From positions 372,001 through 436,000 of the forward strand of contig NZ_BSSQ01000001.1 in assembly GCF_030161375.1 (NCBI RefSeq): 64,000 bases of DNA. Reading direction: 5' to 3'. Shown here in pieces: positions 42,883 to 52,106 of the stretch; positions within the stretch are counted from its first letter, which is position 1, and each line of letters starts with the position of its first letter. The DNA comes from Paenibacillus glycanilyticus. GTDB lineage: Bacteria > Bacillota > Bacilli > Paenibacillales > Paenibacillaceae. A program made the translations under genes and the position numbers. A model generated the notes under the pieces. That model did not search any database, was not told the DNA's origin, and was given only the letters and a program-made list of their open reading frames with translations.

Positions 42883-43029
42883 ATGCCACAATGGCTCTGC
42901 AATCAAATGATGCGTGCATTCCAGAAGAAAGACCTTAGGCAGATCAAACTGCTTAATGAATGCTGGTATTTCTATCGCAACAAACAATCAGCCAAAAACG
43001 ATGACGTACCCGAAATAACCTTTCATTAG
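42883..43029 (+). CDS. cmpA: Cortex morphogenetic protein CmpA
   Basis: A 48-residue protein, MPQWLCNQMMRAFQKKDLRQ then IKLLNECWYFYRNKQ. This is the CmpA signature of spore formers (MPxWL...QMxRAFxxKD...QIKLLNxCWxFYRxK). In B. subtilis CmpA (37 residues) delays cortex assembly in the forespore and works through the ClpXP degradation of SpoIVA. The extra 11-residue acidic tail (AKNDDVPEITF) is longer than in Bacillus. AAGGAG lies nine bases before ATG. A strong terminator follows. Confidence 0.88.
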   Translation: MPQWLCNQMMRAFQKKDLRQIKLLNECWYFYRNKQSAKNDDVPEITFH

Positions 43030-43038
43030 AACAAATAA

Positions 43039-43075
43039 AAAAACTCCCGCTGCCTTCATGGCTGCGGGAGTTTTT
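43039..43075. terminator. Bidirectional intrinsic terminator
   Basis: Twelve-base stem AAAAACTCCCGC/GCGGGAGTTTTT between cmpA and the convergent nitroreductase gene. Confidence 0.92.
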
Positions 43076-43080
43076 GGCAT

Positions 43081-43725
43081 TTACTTCACGCTGTTCCAGA
43101 ACGTGATCTCTTCAAGCGGAAGACGTACGGTCGGACGGCCCTCTTCCTTCGCTTTGCCGATTGGAAGAACAAGCAGCGGAAGGTAACGCTCCGGAATTTC
43201 GAAGAAGGCTTTCAGCTTGTCGCGGTCGTAACCGCCCATAGGTACCGTATCATAGCCTTTGGATTTCGCCACAAGCATGATTTGCATAGCAACCAGACCC
43301 GCATCAAAAGCAACGATCTCCGTCACGCGTTCTTTCGGAATGGACGGGAACAGGTTCGTATAATGATCAGTGAACCGTTGAGCGATCTCTTCTGTCATAT
43401 AACCGGCTTTGACAGCTGCCCCGTTGATCTCGCCAAGCTTCGTGTAGAACTCAAGGTCGCCAAGAATAACAACAACGGCAGAAGCGTCAGCCACTTGTTG
43501 TTGATTGTTTGCGATTGGAAGCAATTGATTTTTGAGTTCTTGGTCCGTTACGACCAGGAAACGCCAGGATTGCGTATTAGCCGAAGAAGGGGCTTTTGTT
43601 GCAAGCTCCAAAATTTCTTTGATCTCTTCATCCGAAATTTTAAAAGACGAATCATAATGGCGGACCGAGCGACGGGATGTCAGTACTTCGGTAAATTCTT
43701 TTCCAACTTGCGTTTCAATAGCCAT
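43081..43725 (-). CDS. Nitroreductase family protein
   Basis: A 214-residue FMN-dependent oxidoreductase. SRRSVRHYDSSFKISDEEI and APSSANTQSWRFLVV are the FMN-binding segments; VPMGGYDRDKL lies near the end. It reduces nitro compounds or quinones with NAD(P)H. The upstream gap contains AGATTAA direct repeats (43822-43828 and 43833-43839) and then an Rrf2 regulator on the same strand, which could control it. This control is inferred. Confidence 0.91.
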   Translation of the reverse strand: MAIETQVGKEFTEVLTSRRSVRHYDSSFKISDEEIKEILELATKAPSSANTQSWRFLVVTDQELKNQLLPIANNQQQVADASAVVVILGDLEFYTKLGEINGAAVKAGYMTEEIAQRFTDHYTNLFPSIPKERVTEIVAFDAGLVAMQIMLVAKSKGYDTVPMGGYDRDKLKAFFEIPERYLPLLVLPIGKAKEEGRPTVRLPLEEITFWNSVK

Positions 43726-43930
43726 AGTTAGTTCCCTCCAAATTAGGTTATCTGTGTCTCAGATTGCTCAGTTAGAATCAAAAAAAGGCCTAATAGATAA
43801 TGACTGTGATTATTCTAACACAGATTAAACTGAGATTAATTATTCACAGTTATAACAAAAATCTAATTGCCTTTTTTACGCTGTAAGTACGCTCGCATCT
43901 GTAACAGTTTTGATAACAGTATAAAATCGA

Positions 43931-43977
43931 GACGGCGGAAAGTCAACAGGGCTGCTGTGACTATTTTTTCCGCCGTC
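43931..43977 (-). terminator. Terminator after the Rrf2 gene
   Basis: Stem GACGGCGGAAA/TTTCCGCCGTC (11 bases) with an inner hairpin (AGTCA/TGACT). It follows the stop at 43982 directly. Confidence 0.8.
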
Positions 43978-43981
43978 ATTT

Positions 43982-44464
43982 CTAATTATTCCGTTCCATC
44001 CGTTTGAGCGTGCAGATCCGTTCCGAAAGCTGGGCAATCGTGACTTGTTTCAGCACCTCAATCGTTCTTTGTTCCACTTCGTCGGTTATCTCCATAAAAG
44101 CAACACGCATCTCTTGGCCGAAATCATGAATGCCTGTCGTATCCAGCATACCGCTGCATAAAGGTTCGCCCACTCGCAAGGCCAAATAAACGTCAGCGAG
44201 CGTAATCGACTCCGGCGTGCGTTTCAAGCGGTAACCTCCGTCGCGGCCTTCCCGCGTCTCGAGCAGCTGCTCTCGCGCCAGCTTGGCAAGCACCCGGCGC
44301 AGCATCGTTGCTTCCGACTTCAGATGACCGGCAAGTTCCGCGCTTGTGCAAGCATTTGGTTTGCGGGACAACACCACAAGAGCCTGAAGGGACAAACCAA
44401 ACCATTTATGGTTGGGAGCGCTGCTGCATCGTTCTCGCTCGATTTGATGATCGGATTGGCTCAT
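43982..44464 (-). CDS. Rrf2 family transcriptional regulator
   Basis: A 160-residue winged-helix protein. The helix-turn-helix is TSAELAGHLKSEATMLRRVL, followed by the wing RDGGYRL. Only one cysteine (CSG, about 105) sits where IscR-type proteins have three, so Fe-S binding is unlikely and a YwnA-like thiol or ligand sensor fits better. The start at 44464 has GGAGAGG nine bases upstream. Likely target: the downstream nitroreductase gene. Confidence 0.87.
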   Translation of the reverse strand: MSQSDHQIERERCSSAPNHKWFGLSLQALVVLSRKPNACTSAELAGHLKSEATMLRRVLAKLAREQLLETREGRDGGYRLKRTPESITLADVYLALRVGEPLCSGMLDTTGIHDFGQEMRVAFMEITDEVEQRTIEVLKQVTIAQLSERICTLKRMERNN

Positions 44465-44549
44465 GATGTTCATCCTCTCCTTCCTTAGTAGGATCTTAGA
44501 GGCACATCTGTATTATAGGTCCCGGTTCAAGCAGCCAGCAAGCTTAAAA

Positions 44550-46793
44550 TTATGCCTGTTTCCGCATGGTAAGAGAAACCCGGCCTTTCTTCAAATCTAC
44601 GCCAAGCACCCATACGGTTACATTATCGCCAACCGATACCACATCCATCGGATGCTTCACAAACTTGTCGCTCATTTGCGAGATGTGGACAAGGCCATCA
44701 TTTTTGATGCCGATATCTATAAATGCACCAAAATCAATAACGTTGCGTACCGTTCCCTGCAGCTCCATGCCTGGCGTAAGATCTTCAATGTTCAACACGT
44801 CAGTATGGAAAATCGGCGGAGGCAACTCCTCACGCGGGTCGCGTCCCGGACGGAGCAGGCTGTCGATAATATCTTTCAAGGTAGGCACCCCAACGCCAAG
44901 CGAAGGCGCAATCGCAGCCGGGTCCATCCCCGCCAGCTTACCCTTCATCTCTTCCGTGCCGATCTGATTCGACTTCAATCCAAGTTCAGCAAACAGCTTA
45001 TCAACCACATCATAGGATTCCGGGTGGATCGGCGTTTGGTCGAGCGGGTTCGATGCTTCCGGGATACGTAGGAAACCGATGCACTGCTCGTAGGATTTCG
45101 CGCCTAGCCGCGGTACCTTCTGAAGTTGTCCGCGCTTCGCGAAGCGGCCGTTCTCTTCGCGGTATTTGACGATATTTTTGGCAATCGTCGCGTTAATTCC
45201 CGCTACATAGGAGAGCAGCGAAGCAGAAGCCGTATTCACATCGACCCCGACATGGTTAACCGCCGATTCCACAACGCCGCCAAGGCTCTCATCAAGCCGT
45301 TTCTGGCTGACGTCGTGCTGATATTGCCCCACGCCAATCGCTTTGGGCTCGATCTTCACAAGCTCGGCTAGCGGATCCTGCAAGCGGCGGGCAATCGAGA
45401 CGGCGCTGCGTTCCGCAACGTCAAGATCGGGGAACTCTTCTGCCGCCAGCTTGGAAGCGGAATAGACGCTCGCTCCAGCCTCGCTTACAATAATATATTT
45501 CTGCTCGGAATGTCCGGCCGCTTTGCGTTTGCCGATCAGGCCGGCGATAAATTGCTCCGTTTCGCGGGAGGCTGTCCCGTTGCCGATTACAATAAGGGAG
45601 ACTGCATAGCGGTCAATCATTCCGTTGATGGTCTTCTCCGCTTCGGCAACTTTATTGTTGGGAGGCGTCGGATACGTAACGGCTACCTCCATCAGCTTGC
45701 CTGTATCGTCAATAACCGCAAGCTTGCAGCCCGTCCGGTAAGCCGGATCGACGCCAAGCACAACATTGCCCCTAACCGGCGGCTGGAGCAGCAGGTTACG
45801 AAGATTCTCGGAGAAAATCGAAATGGCGTGTTCTTCCGCCTTCTCCGTCAATTCGCCGCGAACTTCCCGTTCGATGGACGGTGCAATCAATCGCTTATAA
45901 GCATCTTCTATAACGGCAACCAGTACGTCGCGCACGGCAACAGCCGTCTGCTGGCGAAGCACTTTGCGCTGAACAAACTCGTGGATCCGCTCGGTAGACA
46001 GTTCAAACGTTACGCGAAGCACATCCTCCCGCTCCCCGCGGTTGATCGCTAGCACGCGGTGAGGCGGCAGCTTGCGGACCGGTTCCTGATAGCTGTAGTA
46101 CATCTCGTAGACGGATTCCGCACCCGCGTTTTTCGCTTCCGTATGAAGCATGGCCTGATCAAAGGTATGCTTGCGCACCCAAGAACGGATCGCCGCGTCA
46201 TCGGCGATATTCTCAGCCAGAATATCCATCGCGCCTTGCAACGCTTCTTCAGCCGTAGCTACCCCTTTATCTTCGCTTATGTACTTCGCCGCTTCTGCAA
46301 GCGGCTCGCCAAGGCGGGGTTGTGCCCATAGCCACGCAGCCAGCGGTTCCAATCCCCGCTCCTTCGCCACGCTGGCGCGGGTCTTCCGCTTCTGCCGGTA
46401 AGGACGGTACAAATCCTCTACTTCCTGCAGCTTGCCCGCTGCGCCAATTAAGCCTCGAAGCTCGTCGGTCAACTTGCCTTGCTCGTCAATGAGACGAATC
46501 ACTTCCCGTTTGCGGTCTTCCAAATTGCGCATATATTGCAGCCGTTCTTCAATCGCCCGGAGATCGTTCTCGTCCAGCTCGCCGGTCATCTCTTTCCGGT
46601 AACGCGCGATAAACGGAATCGTATTGCCTTCGTCAAGCAAAGCAACTGCCGCTTTCACCTTCGTGATCGGGATCGACAGCTGCGCTGCCATGCCTTTAAT
46701 AATCTGCTCGTTCTCGGCAGCAATCTCTCCCGCCGTGCGCTTGCCCGTGCTTGCCGCTTCCTCTTCCACTTGCTTCACCTTCGTATCAGCCAA
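44550..46793 (-). CDS. tex: Tex-like RNA-binding protein (YhgF/Tex family, S1 domain)
   Basis: A 747-residue protein of normal Tex length. The N-terminal helical domain (VKAAVALLDEGNTIPFIARY) is followed by a YqgF-like domain (VLGVDPAYRTGCKLAVID), helix-hairpin-helix motifs (LLSYVAGINATIAKNIVKY) and a C-terminal S1 domain (GTVRNVIDFGAFIDIGIKND). It binds RNA and affects transcription and stress survival. The start codon is uncertain: TTG at 46793 has AAGGGA upstream, and TTG at 46814 is also in frame. Confidence 0.93.
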   Translation of the reverse strand: MADTKVKQVEEEAASTGKRTAGEIAAENEQIIKGMAAQLSIPITKVKAAVALLDEGNTIPFIARYRKEMTGELDENDLRAIEERLQYMRNLEDRKREVIRLIDEQGKLTDELRGLIGAAGKLQEVEDLYRPYRQKRKTRASVAKERGLEPLAAWLWAQPRLGEPLAEAAKYISEDKGVATAEEALQGAMDILAENIADDAAIRSWVRKHTFDQAMLHTEAKNAGAESVYEMYYSYQEPVRKLPPHRVLAINRGEREDVLRVTFELSTERIHEFVQRKVLRQQTAVAVRDVLVAVIEDAYKRLIAPSIEREVRGELTEKAEEHAISIFSENLRNLLLQPPVRGNVVLGVDPAYRTGCKLAVIDDTGKLMEVAVTYPTPPNNKVAEAEKTINGMIDRYAVSLIVIGNGTASRETEQFIAGLIGKRKAAGHSEQKYIIVSEAGASVYSASKLAAEEFPDLDVAERSAVSIARRLQDPLAELVKIEPKAIGVGQYQHDVSQKRLDESLGGVVESAVNHVGVDVNTASASLLSYVAGINATIAKNIVKYREENGRFAKRGQLQKVPRLGAKSYEQCIGFLRIPEASNPLDQTPIHPESYDVVDKLFAELGLKSNQIGTEEMKGKLAGMDPAAIAPSLGVGVPTLKDIIDSLLRPGRDPREELPPPIFHTDVLNIEDLTPGMELQGTVRNVIDFGAFIDIGIKNDGLVHISQMSDKFVKHPMDVVSVGDNVTVWVLGVDLKKGRVSLTMRKQA

Positions 46794-46909
46794 CCAACTG
46801 CACCGTCCCTTCAAATTCCCTTCAAACTTGTCTACTGTAAAAATGCCATAAATGTATTGTCTCAGATTTGGAACCGCTTTTCCATATTTGCGAATTGCGA
46901 AAACGAAAA

Positions 46910-46935
46910 AACCGCGGGCTATGTAGCCTGCGGTT
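46910..46935 (-). terminator. Terminator after the MBL-fold hydrolase
   Basis: Eleven-base imperfect stem AACCGCGGGCT/AGCCTGCGGTT with a four-base loop, followed by T-rich sequence on the minus strand. Confidence 0.85.
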
Positions 46936-46956
46936 GAAACGGTGATCTAACGATCT

Positions 46957-47592
46957 TTATCTAACATAAGGATTGTTGGCTTGCTCAAAACCAATCGTTG
47001 TTTTGGGACCATGTCCCGGATAAACGTTAACTTCAGGCGGGAGCTTGTACAACTTCCGCTGAATCGAATCATATAAGTCGCGTTCCCGACCGCCGGGAAG
47101 ATCTGTCCTGCCGACAGATTGTTTAAACAAAACGTCACCCGAGAATATATCGTTGCCGCATAAGAAACTTACGCTGCCGGGGGAATGACCCGGCGTATGC
47201 AATACTTTAAACGACTGGCCGATGAGGTCGAGCGTCTGTCCCTCATCCAGCGCATATTCCGCAGGGCCTGTCGTGAGCGGCGGAGTCACATCCGACCATC
47301 TCATGGAGCCGTTCTTCTTGGCATCCGTCAGCCAATCCGCCTCAAGGTCGTGAATGTACACCGGGCATCCCGCCGCGGTCCGCACTTCTTCCACGCCGCC
47401 CATATGGTCGAAATGGGCATGCGTCAGCAGAATCGCTTCAATCGTCATTCCGGCAATTCGGTCCAGCAGCCGCTTGGGTCCCATGCCGGGATCGATAACA
47501 ATGCCCCGTTCCAAGCCAGTCTGCTCGTCTTTTTCGGTCAATAAATAACAATTCGTTTGCAACGGGCCAAGGGTAAACATTTCAATGCGCAT
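46957..47592 (-). CDS. MBL-fold hydrolase, glyoxalase II-like
   Basis: A 211-residue protein. LTHAHFDHMGGVEE gives the HxHxDH metal motif. TPGHSPGSVSFL, FSGDVLF and YPGHGPKTTIG supply the other ligands. The length and GHGP motif fit the YqgX/glyoxalase II-like group acting on thioesters such as S-lactoyl-bacillithiol. It precedes Tex on the minus strand but has its own terminator. The substrate is inferred. Confidence 0.9.
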   Translation of the reverse strand: MRIEMFTLGPLQTNCYLLTEKDEQTGLERGIVIDPGMGPKRLLDRIAGMTIEAILLTHAHFDHMGGVEEVRTAAGCPVYIHDLEADWLTDAKKNGSMRWSDVTPPLTTGPAEYALDEGQTLDLIGQSFKVLHTPGHSPGSVSFLCGNDIFSGDVLFKQSVGRTDLPGGRERDLYDSIQRKLYKLPPEVNVYPGHGPKTTIGFEQANNPYVR

Positions 47593-47616
47593 ATACTAAT
47601 ACTCCAATCCGATTCC

Positions 47617-48186
47617 TTAAATCGATTCTATTAATGCTCTGAGTTCCTGCACCACTAATGCTTGATAGCCGGTACCTTCTCCGTAACGCCGCATAATTTC
47701 TTTCCGCGTTTCGGCGAGCTTCTCTTGATAATCGGCAGCATCGCGATCCGGATTATCTTGCTTGAATTGTACCATCGGTTCCTGCACGTAGGTTGGTCTT
47801 GGACCCCAAGTGCCGTGAATGACCGAACCTTCCGCATCGGTAACAATGACGACCGGAACGGAACGTCCGCCCATCGTCAGGAATTGATCCATCGTATCGA
47901 GGTTCTCCTCCATAATGAGCACTTCTACCGGAACGCCGCCAGTCTCGAGGGCGCGGAATACAACCGGAATATTGCGAACCACGTCGCCACACCAATCCGC
48001 CATCAAAATAAAGACGCGCAGGTCGCTTCGGTTGTTCAACGATTCGAAAAATTCCCGGTCGCTTTGGTCTGCCCATTCGAACTTATCGTACCAACCCTGG
48101 AAAGCTTCCTGATTTTTGGTCATTCCTTCAACAAACTGCCGCGGGCTGATGCCTTTATTCAACTTGTCTGCTACGCTTCTGTTCAT
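47617..48186 (-). CDS. Thioredoxin-like protein with single active-site cysteine
   Basis: A 189-residue cytoplasmic protein. The thioredoxin fold is indicated by LRVFILMADWCGDVVRNIPV and the cis-proline-like SVPVVIVTD. The active site reads WCGDV, so the second cysteine of the usual WCxxC pair is missing and disulfide reduction like classical thioredoxin is not expected. GAGGG lies six bases before ATG at 48186. It may be monothiol, bacillithiol-linked or non-redox. It lies between DedA and the MBL gene. Confidence 0.85.
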   Translation of the reverse strand: MNRSVADKLNKGISPRQFVEGMTKNQEAFQGWYDKFEWADQSDREFFESLNNRSDLRVFILMADWCGDVVRNIPVVFRALETGGVPVEVLIMEENLDTMDQFLTMGGRSVPVVIVTDAEGSVIHGTWGPRPTYVQEPMVQFKQDNPDRDAADYQEKLAETRKEIMRRYGEGTGYQALVVQELRALIESI

Positions 48187-48217
48187 GTTCATCCCTCTTT
48201 CTTATCTCGATTTAGAT

Positions 48218-48826
48218 TTATACGGATTTGCCTTTGGCGCGAATAAATTTGTATACGACATAAACAATCAGTAAAGCTATGGCAATTAGAATAGCCGGCT
48301 GCACGTATTGAGCGGCCTTCTGATCGATATCTTCCCAGTTCTCACCTAATGTTTTGCCCAAATGTACGAATAATATCGTCCACGGTATGGAAGCCAGCGC
48401 CGTCAGCAGGGTAAACAGGGTAAAGTTCATCTTCGCCATCCCTGCCGGAATGGAGATTACTTGTCTCATAACCGGTACGAACCGGGCTGTAAATACGATA
48501 CCCGCTCCGTATTTCTTGAACCAGTTCTCCGCAATATCTACGTGTTTGGTTTTGATCTTAATGTATTTGCCGTATTTCTCAACCAGCGGGCGGCCGCCGA
48601 ATCTTCCAAACGCGTACAAAATCCAGTTTTGCCCGACCGCGCCAAGGATGCCGAAGATAACCGCGCCGAAGTATGATATTTTTCCTTCCGATACTAAGTA
48701 TCCGCCGTAACCTAATACGATCTCGCTAGGAATAACCTCTATAAGTAATCCAATTAATATGCCGAAATAACCAAGGCTTTCAATCCATAATAAAACTTCA
48801 TGCAAAATATCCTTAACCAAATCCAT
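48218..48826 (-). CDS. DedA family membrane protein
   Basis: A 202-residue membrane protein with GYFGILIGLLIEVIPSEIVL and the conserved FTARFVPVMRQVISIPAGMAKM of the DedA/VTT family. These proteins move polyprenyl phosphates or phospholipids across the membrane and affect pH and antibiotic tolerance. It lies 31 bases before the thioredoxin-like gene on the same strand, so the two may be co-transcribed. Confidence 0.92.
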   Translation of the reverse strand: MDLVKDILHEVLLWIESLGYFGILIGLLIEVIPSEIVLGYGGYLVSEGKISYFGAVIFGILGAVGQNWILYAFGRFGGRPLVEKYGKYIKIKTKHVDIAENWFKKYGAGIVFTARFVPVMRQVISIPAGMAKMNFTLFTLLTALASIPWTILFVHLGKTLGENWEDIDQKAAQYVQPAILIAIALLIVYVVYKFIRAKGKSV

Positions 48827-49063
48827 TGCTTCCCGCCTTCCCCATCCTAAATAATAGCAATCTTCGACTGTATTCTACCATATGAAGCGGATCAGCATCC
48901 ACCCGACTGAAGTCGGGCATCTTCTATATGAGGAAAGCACAACCGCATCTCTCCTATTATATGCCTTGTCCTTCCGCATATGAACAAACGGTAATACGCT
49001 TAAACTCTGTGACCGTCTCATTCTCATCCGCATATTTATGAGTTAGAGAGGAGTCGGTTCACG

Positions 49064-49375
49064 ATGAAGTCCACTACCCAGAAGCATGCGTCCGGCCTGC
49101 CGTCCGCGCGAAAGATCCGCCGCGCCTGCAGCAATGAATTGTATCGAACCGTCAAACGGTTAAAGATATGGGTATCGCAAGAGAAAATGGAACAGGCCGA
49201 AACCTTGTATTACAAAAAGGTCATTGTAAACCTGCTCTTTATTGCCGAGAATGAAAAAAACCGCAAAGTGCTGTCCGATTGGTGGGACGAACATGTTGCG
49301 GCTGAAATTGCCGAGCTATGGGAAGTCGACGTCGCCCAACTTCGGAGAGCGTTCCGGGATGCATTCGGCGGTTAA
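49064..49375 (+). CDS. Hypothetical helical protein (103 aa)
   Basis: A basic, helical, soluble protein with AGAGGAG upstream of ATG at 49064. The N-terminal half is Lys/Arg-rich (KIRRACSNELYRTVKRLKIW) and the C-terminal half acidic (DWWDEHVAAEIAELWEVDVA). No family was recognised. It stands alone between DedA (divergent) and the SLH protein (convergent). Confidence 0.7.
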   Translation: MKSTTQKHASGLPSARKIRRACSNELYRTVKRLKIWVSQEKMEQAETLYYKKVIVNLLFIAENEKNRKVLSDWWDEHVAAEIAELWEVDVAQLRRAFRDAFGG

Positions 49376-49395
49376 CGCTTCTCCTACGAGAAAAA

Positions 49396-49415
49396 GCTGC
49401 CGGTTAACCGGCAGC
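49396..49415 (-). terminator. Terminator after the SLH protein gene
   Basis: GCTGCCGGTTAACCGGCAGC is a perfect 20-base palindrome followed by five T residues on the minus strand. Confidence 0.88.
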
Positions 49416-49433
49416 CCTTGATTCAATGATTGA

Positions 49434-51743
49434 TTAATAATGGCTATTCATGATTGGCGAATCGACTTTATCCTGCAAGGTAGCTAGTCTTAGAAGAACG
49501 ACGCTGATTTGCGCTTTGGTAACGGGAGCGTTCGGGTTGAATTTGCCTTTGTCCGCCGTGAGAAGGCCCAGCTTCATCGCAATCTTCACGGCTCCTTTGT
49601 TTTTAATTTGCGAGGCATCCTTTAAGGATGCCACATCCGAATCGTTTGTCATGAACTCGGACAATTTGTCGTATTTCAGCAGTCTGGTCAGCCACACCGC
49701 CAACTCGCCGCGGGTTAAAGCTTGCTCAGGATGCAGCTTTTGCGTTGGGGAAGCTTGGAGGAATCCTCTTTGCACTAAATACTCTACGCCTGCGGCATAT
49801 TGGCCATCGACCGGAATGTCGGCAAAACGCTGCACTTGAGGAGTGATATAACTTTGTCCTCCCGTAAAGCCGCTCATAAGCAAATTAATCCAGTCCCCAT
49901 TATTTACGGTTTGGTCCGGATGGAGAAGCCCGTCGGATTCCGGCTTCAATATGCCGTATTCAAACATGGTTTGCAGCGACTTGGATGCCCAATGTTTCTT
50001 CGCGTCGGCCGGGAGTTCCCTTGTAGCCTCCGGCGTTCCCGAGAGGGAATATTGCTGCTCCAGCTTGCCGCTAATCGCGTTGATTAAGACGACATAATTA
50101 TCTAGATCGCCAAACTTTGGCGAATACACAAGTTTCACTTGCGGCTCCTGAAGCTTTCCTTCTACATAATTGGAACCAACCGTCGTGTATTGCAGCTCGG
50201 CACCAATCGCGTCGCGATACCTCTTAAGCGCTTCCTCTTCCGTAATTTTCGCGGTTAAGGAATCCAGCTTGCCGAGTGTATCCTTCGGCATGACCGTGAC
50301 ATAATATTGTTTCAAATTGCCGTCTCCGTCGAGGTTAATCTGAACGGACGACGGTTGTACAGGCTTGCCTTTATAAAACTGCTGGAAGCTATACATATAA
50401 GCCGTGTCCGGACTATAAGTGACGGTTCCTGGACGGTTAATCAGCTTCAGGTCGCCCGAAGCATTCGGATACAGCTTAGTTACGAGATCCTGCGCTTTCG
50501 CTTTGGCTTGTTCCTCTGTGATGGCTGGTTTCGCCGCTGGCTGTTCTTCTGCACCCGGATTACCCGATGTATAAGAAAAGAGCTGCAGCAGTTGTCCCGT
50601 TGCCGCATCAACCGTAGCATGAACCTGTTCACCGAACGGATTGCTGTTCCAGACCGACCAAGTCTTTTGACCGTCACTGCCGCTGTTGACTTGCGCATTA
50701 ACCTCTTTGGCGTCTGAACCAATAAGCGGAGTTACTACGGCCAATGCTTCGTCTTTCGTCAATTCTCCTCCCGCATGAGGCTCGAAAGGTTTGGCCGAGG
50801 AGCTGATGGCGGAATAGCCGGTAGCCTCGAGAGATTCCACGGCCTCTCCTTGCTCATTGAGGAATTTACCCGTTTTTGCATCAATTAGGCCAATCCCGCC
50901 AACCGCTATGTAGCCCAAACGATAATCGGAAGACTTCGATGGATTGTTATAATAATCGGCACCGGGAATATAGGCCAGCTGCAACTTTAGGTCTTTTTTC
51001 ATTTTATCGGCCGCTTGTGCTGCCGTTAGTGTTGTATCGGGAGAAGGATAATCTCTGCGAGTGCCATAACCGCGGTATTCCGTTATTTTCCCATTGCCGT
51101 CAACTACAACTTGAATTTGACTGGTGGCTGTTGGAATGCCGTTCACTTGAACTTGGTAGGCAAACGAATATTGCACGGGGCCAAATAATGCTTGCGGGTA
51201 CGCGCTATCGACGGGTACAAGCTGAAGCTTGTCTGCCGTATTAAGGGACGGCGAAGCAACCGTGATGAACTGCTTGGCGATCTTCTCCGCTTCTGTCTTG
51301 GACACTTTGGCCGGATAAAACGAATCTTCTCTCGGGAGCGAATTATAATACGTAACAATATCTCCGTTAATGGCATCGATAGCCGAATCAAAGCCGTAGG
51401 AACCGTTCTCGATTTCCATTCTCCACTGAATGGTCCAGATCATCTCTTGGCTTGGCGGATATTGATTCGGATTGCCAAGATCAACGCTTTCGACTTCCGC
51501 GTCTTTTAATTCCGGGAACAGCTTTCTAAACTTCTCAACCGCTTCTTCCTTCGAGATTTTCGCCTGGCTCTCGTCGAGCACTCCGCCAGTTGCAGTTCCT
51601 GAGGTACCTGCGGTTGCCGAAGCATCCGCGAGTACGGCTACCGTAGTAGAAGAAGAACTTGCCGCATAAGCCATCCCGCCTACCGGGAGCATACTAAGCG
51701 CTAATACGGTGGCAAGCAGCTTGCCTTTCAACGATCTTTTCAT
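49434..51743 (-). CDS. Surface protein with YcdB/PepSY-like repeats and SLH domains
   Basis: A 769-residue exported protein. The signal peptide ends near MAYAASSS. Residues about 60-560 hold repeated YcdB/PepSY-like units (ISKEEAVEKFRKLFPEL, VSKTEAEKIAKQFI, LTKDEALAVVTPLI, ITEEQAKAKAQDLV, ITEEEALKRYRDAI). The last 200 residues carry three S-layer homology domains (HWASKSLQTMFEYGIL, RFADIPVDGQYAAGVEYLVQ, KGAVKIAMKLGLLTADKGKF), which bind pyruvylated wall polymers. It is therefore a wall-bound surface protein. PepSY-like units often inhibit proteases. GTGAGG precedes the ATG at 51743. Confidence 0.9.
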   Translation of the reverse strand: MKRSLKGKLLATVLALSMLPVGGMAYAASSSSTTVAVLADASATAGTSGTATGGVLDESQAKISKEEAVEKFRKLFPELKDAEVESVDLGNPNQYPPSQEMIWTIQWRMEIENGSYGFDSAIDAINGDIVTYYNSLPREDSFYPAKVSKTEAEKIAKQFITVASPSLNTADKLQLVPVDSAYPQALFGPVQYSFAYQVQVNGIPTATSQIQVVVDGNGKITEYRGYGTRRDYPSPDTTLTAAQAADKMKKDLKLQLAYIPGADYYNNPSKSSDYRLGYIAVGGIGLIDAKTGKFLNEQGEAVESLEATGYSAISSSAKPFEPHAGGELTKDEALAVVTPLIGSDAKEVNAQVNSGSDGQKTWSVWNSNPFGEQVHATVDAATGQLLQLFSYTSGNPGAEEQPAAKPAITEEQAKAKAQDLVTKLYPNASGDLKLINRPGTVTYSPDTAYMYSFQQFYKGKPVQPSSVQINLDGDGNLKQYYVTVMPKDTLGKLDSLTAKITEEEALKRYRDAIGAELQYTTVGSNYVEGKLQEPQVKLVYSPKFGDLDNYVVLINAISGKLEQQYSLSGTPEATRELPADAKKHWASKSLQTMFEYGILKPESDGLLHPDQTVNNGDWINLLMSGFTGGQSYITPQVQRFADIPVDGQYAAGVEYLVQRGFLQASPTQKLHPEQALTRGELAVWLTRLLKYDKLSEFMTNDSDVASLKDASQIKNKGAVKIAMKLGLLTADKGKFNPNAPVTKAQISVVLLRLATLQDKVDSPIMNSHY

Positions 51744-51847
51744 CTTGTTCCTCACAACCCTCTCTCTAAAATTAGAACAACTTCCAAAATCATACACCTA
51801 ACCTAAAACGGTGAACAAGGTAAAAAAGTTTCATTTTTTTCCAATTA

Positions 51848-51882
51848 AAAAACCGAACGGCTTCATCAGCCGTTCGGTTTTT
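51848..51882. terminator. Strong terminator after sspH
   Basis: A 14-base perfect stem (51848-51861 with 51869-51882), seven-base loop, and A/T tracts at both bases. It ends the minus-strand spore gene. Confidence 0.92.
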
Positions 51883-51890
51883 GTCTGTTG

Positions 51891-52073
51891 TTATCGTTCC
51901 TGCAGCCGGTCTACGGATACCGTCTTTGTGTTAATCGGGTTGCCGCCGACTTGAACGGTTGCCATTCCGTTGGCTTCATCCACGTTCTCGATCCATACGG
52001 AATCGCCATCGTCAAGATGAACCTTAATCGTAGCTTCCGAGTCGTAAATCTGTTTGGCGCGGTTTATATCCAT
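51891..52073 (-). CDS. sspH: H-type small acid-soluble spore protein
   Basis: A 60-residue protein starting MDINRAKQIYDSEATIKVHL, with WIENVDEANGMATVQV and NPINTKTVSVDRLQE later. This matches SspH family proteins of spore formers (MNIQRAKE..., VDE...NPG...V.V..L.E). These minor SASPs are made in the forespore. AAGGAG lies nine bases before ATG. It is downstream of a 63-codon gene by 33 bases. Confidence 0.85.
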   Translation of the reverse strand: MDINRAKQIYDSEATIKVHLDDGDSVWIENVDEANGMATVQVGGNPINTKTVSVDRLQER

Positions 52074-52106
52074 AGTTGCTCTCTCCTTCTAGCATGCCTT
52101 TGCAGG

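Noticed and set aside
48902..48917. CCCGAC/GTCGGG hairpin as a terminator
   Set aside because: No T run follows in either direction and no gene ends there; it lies in the divergent gap upstream of DedA.
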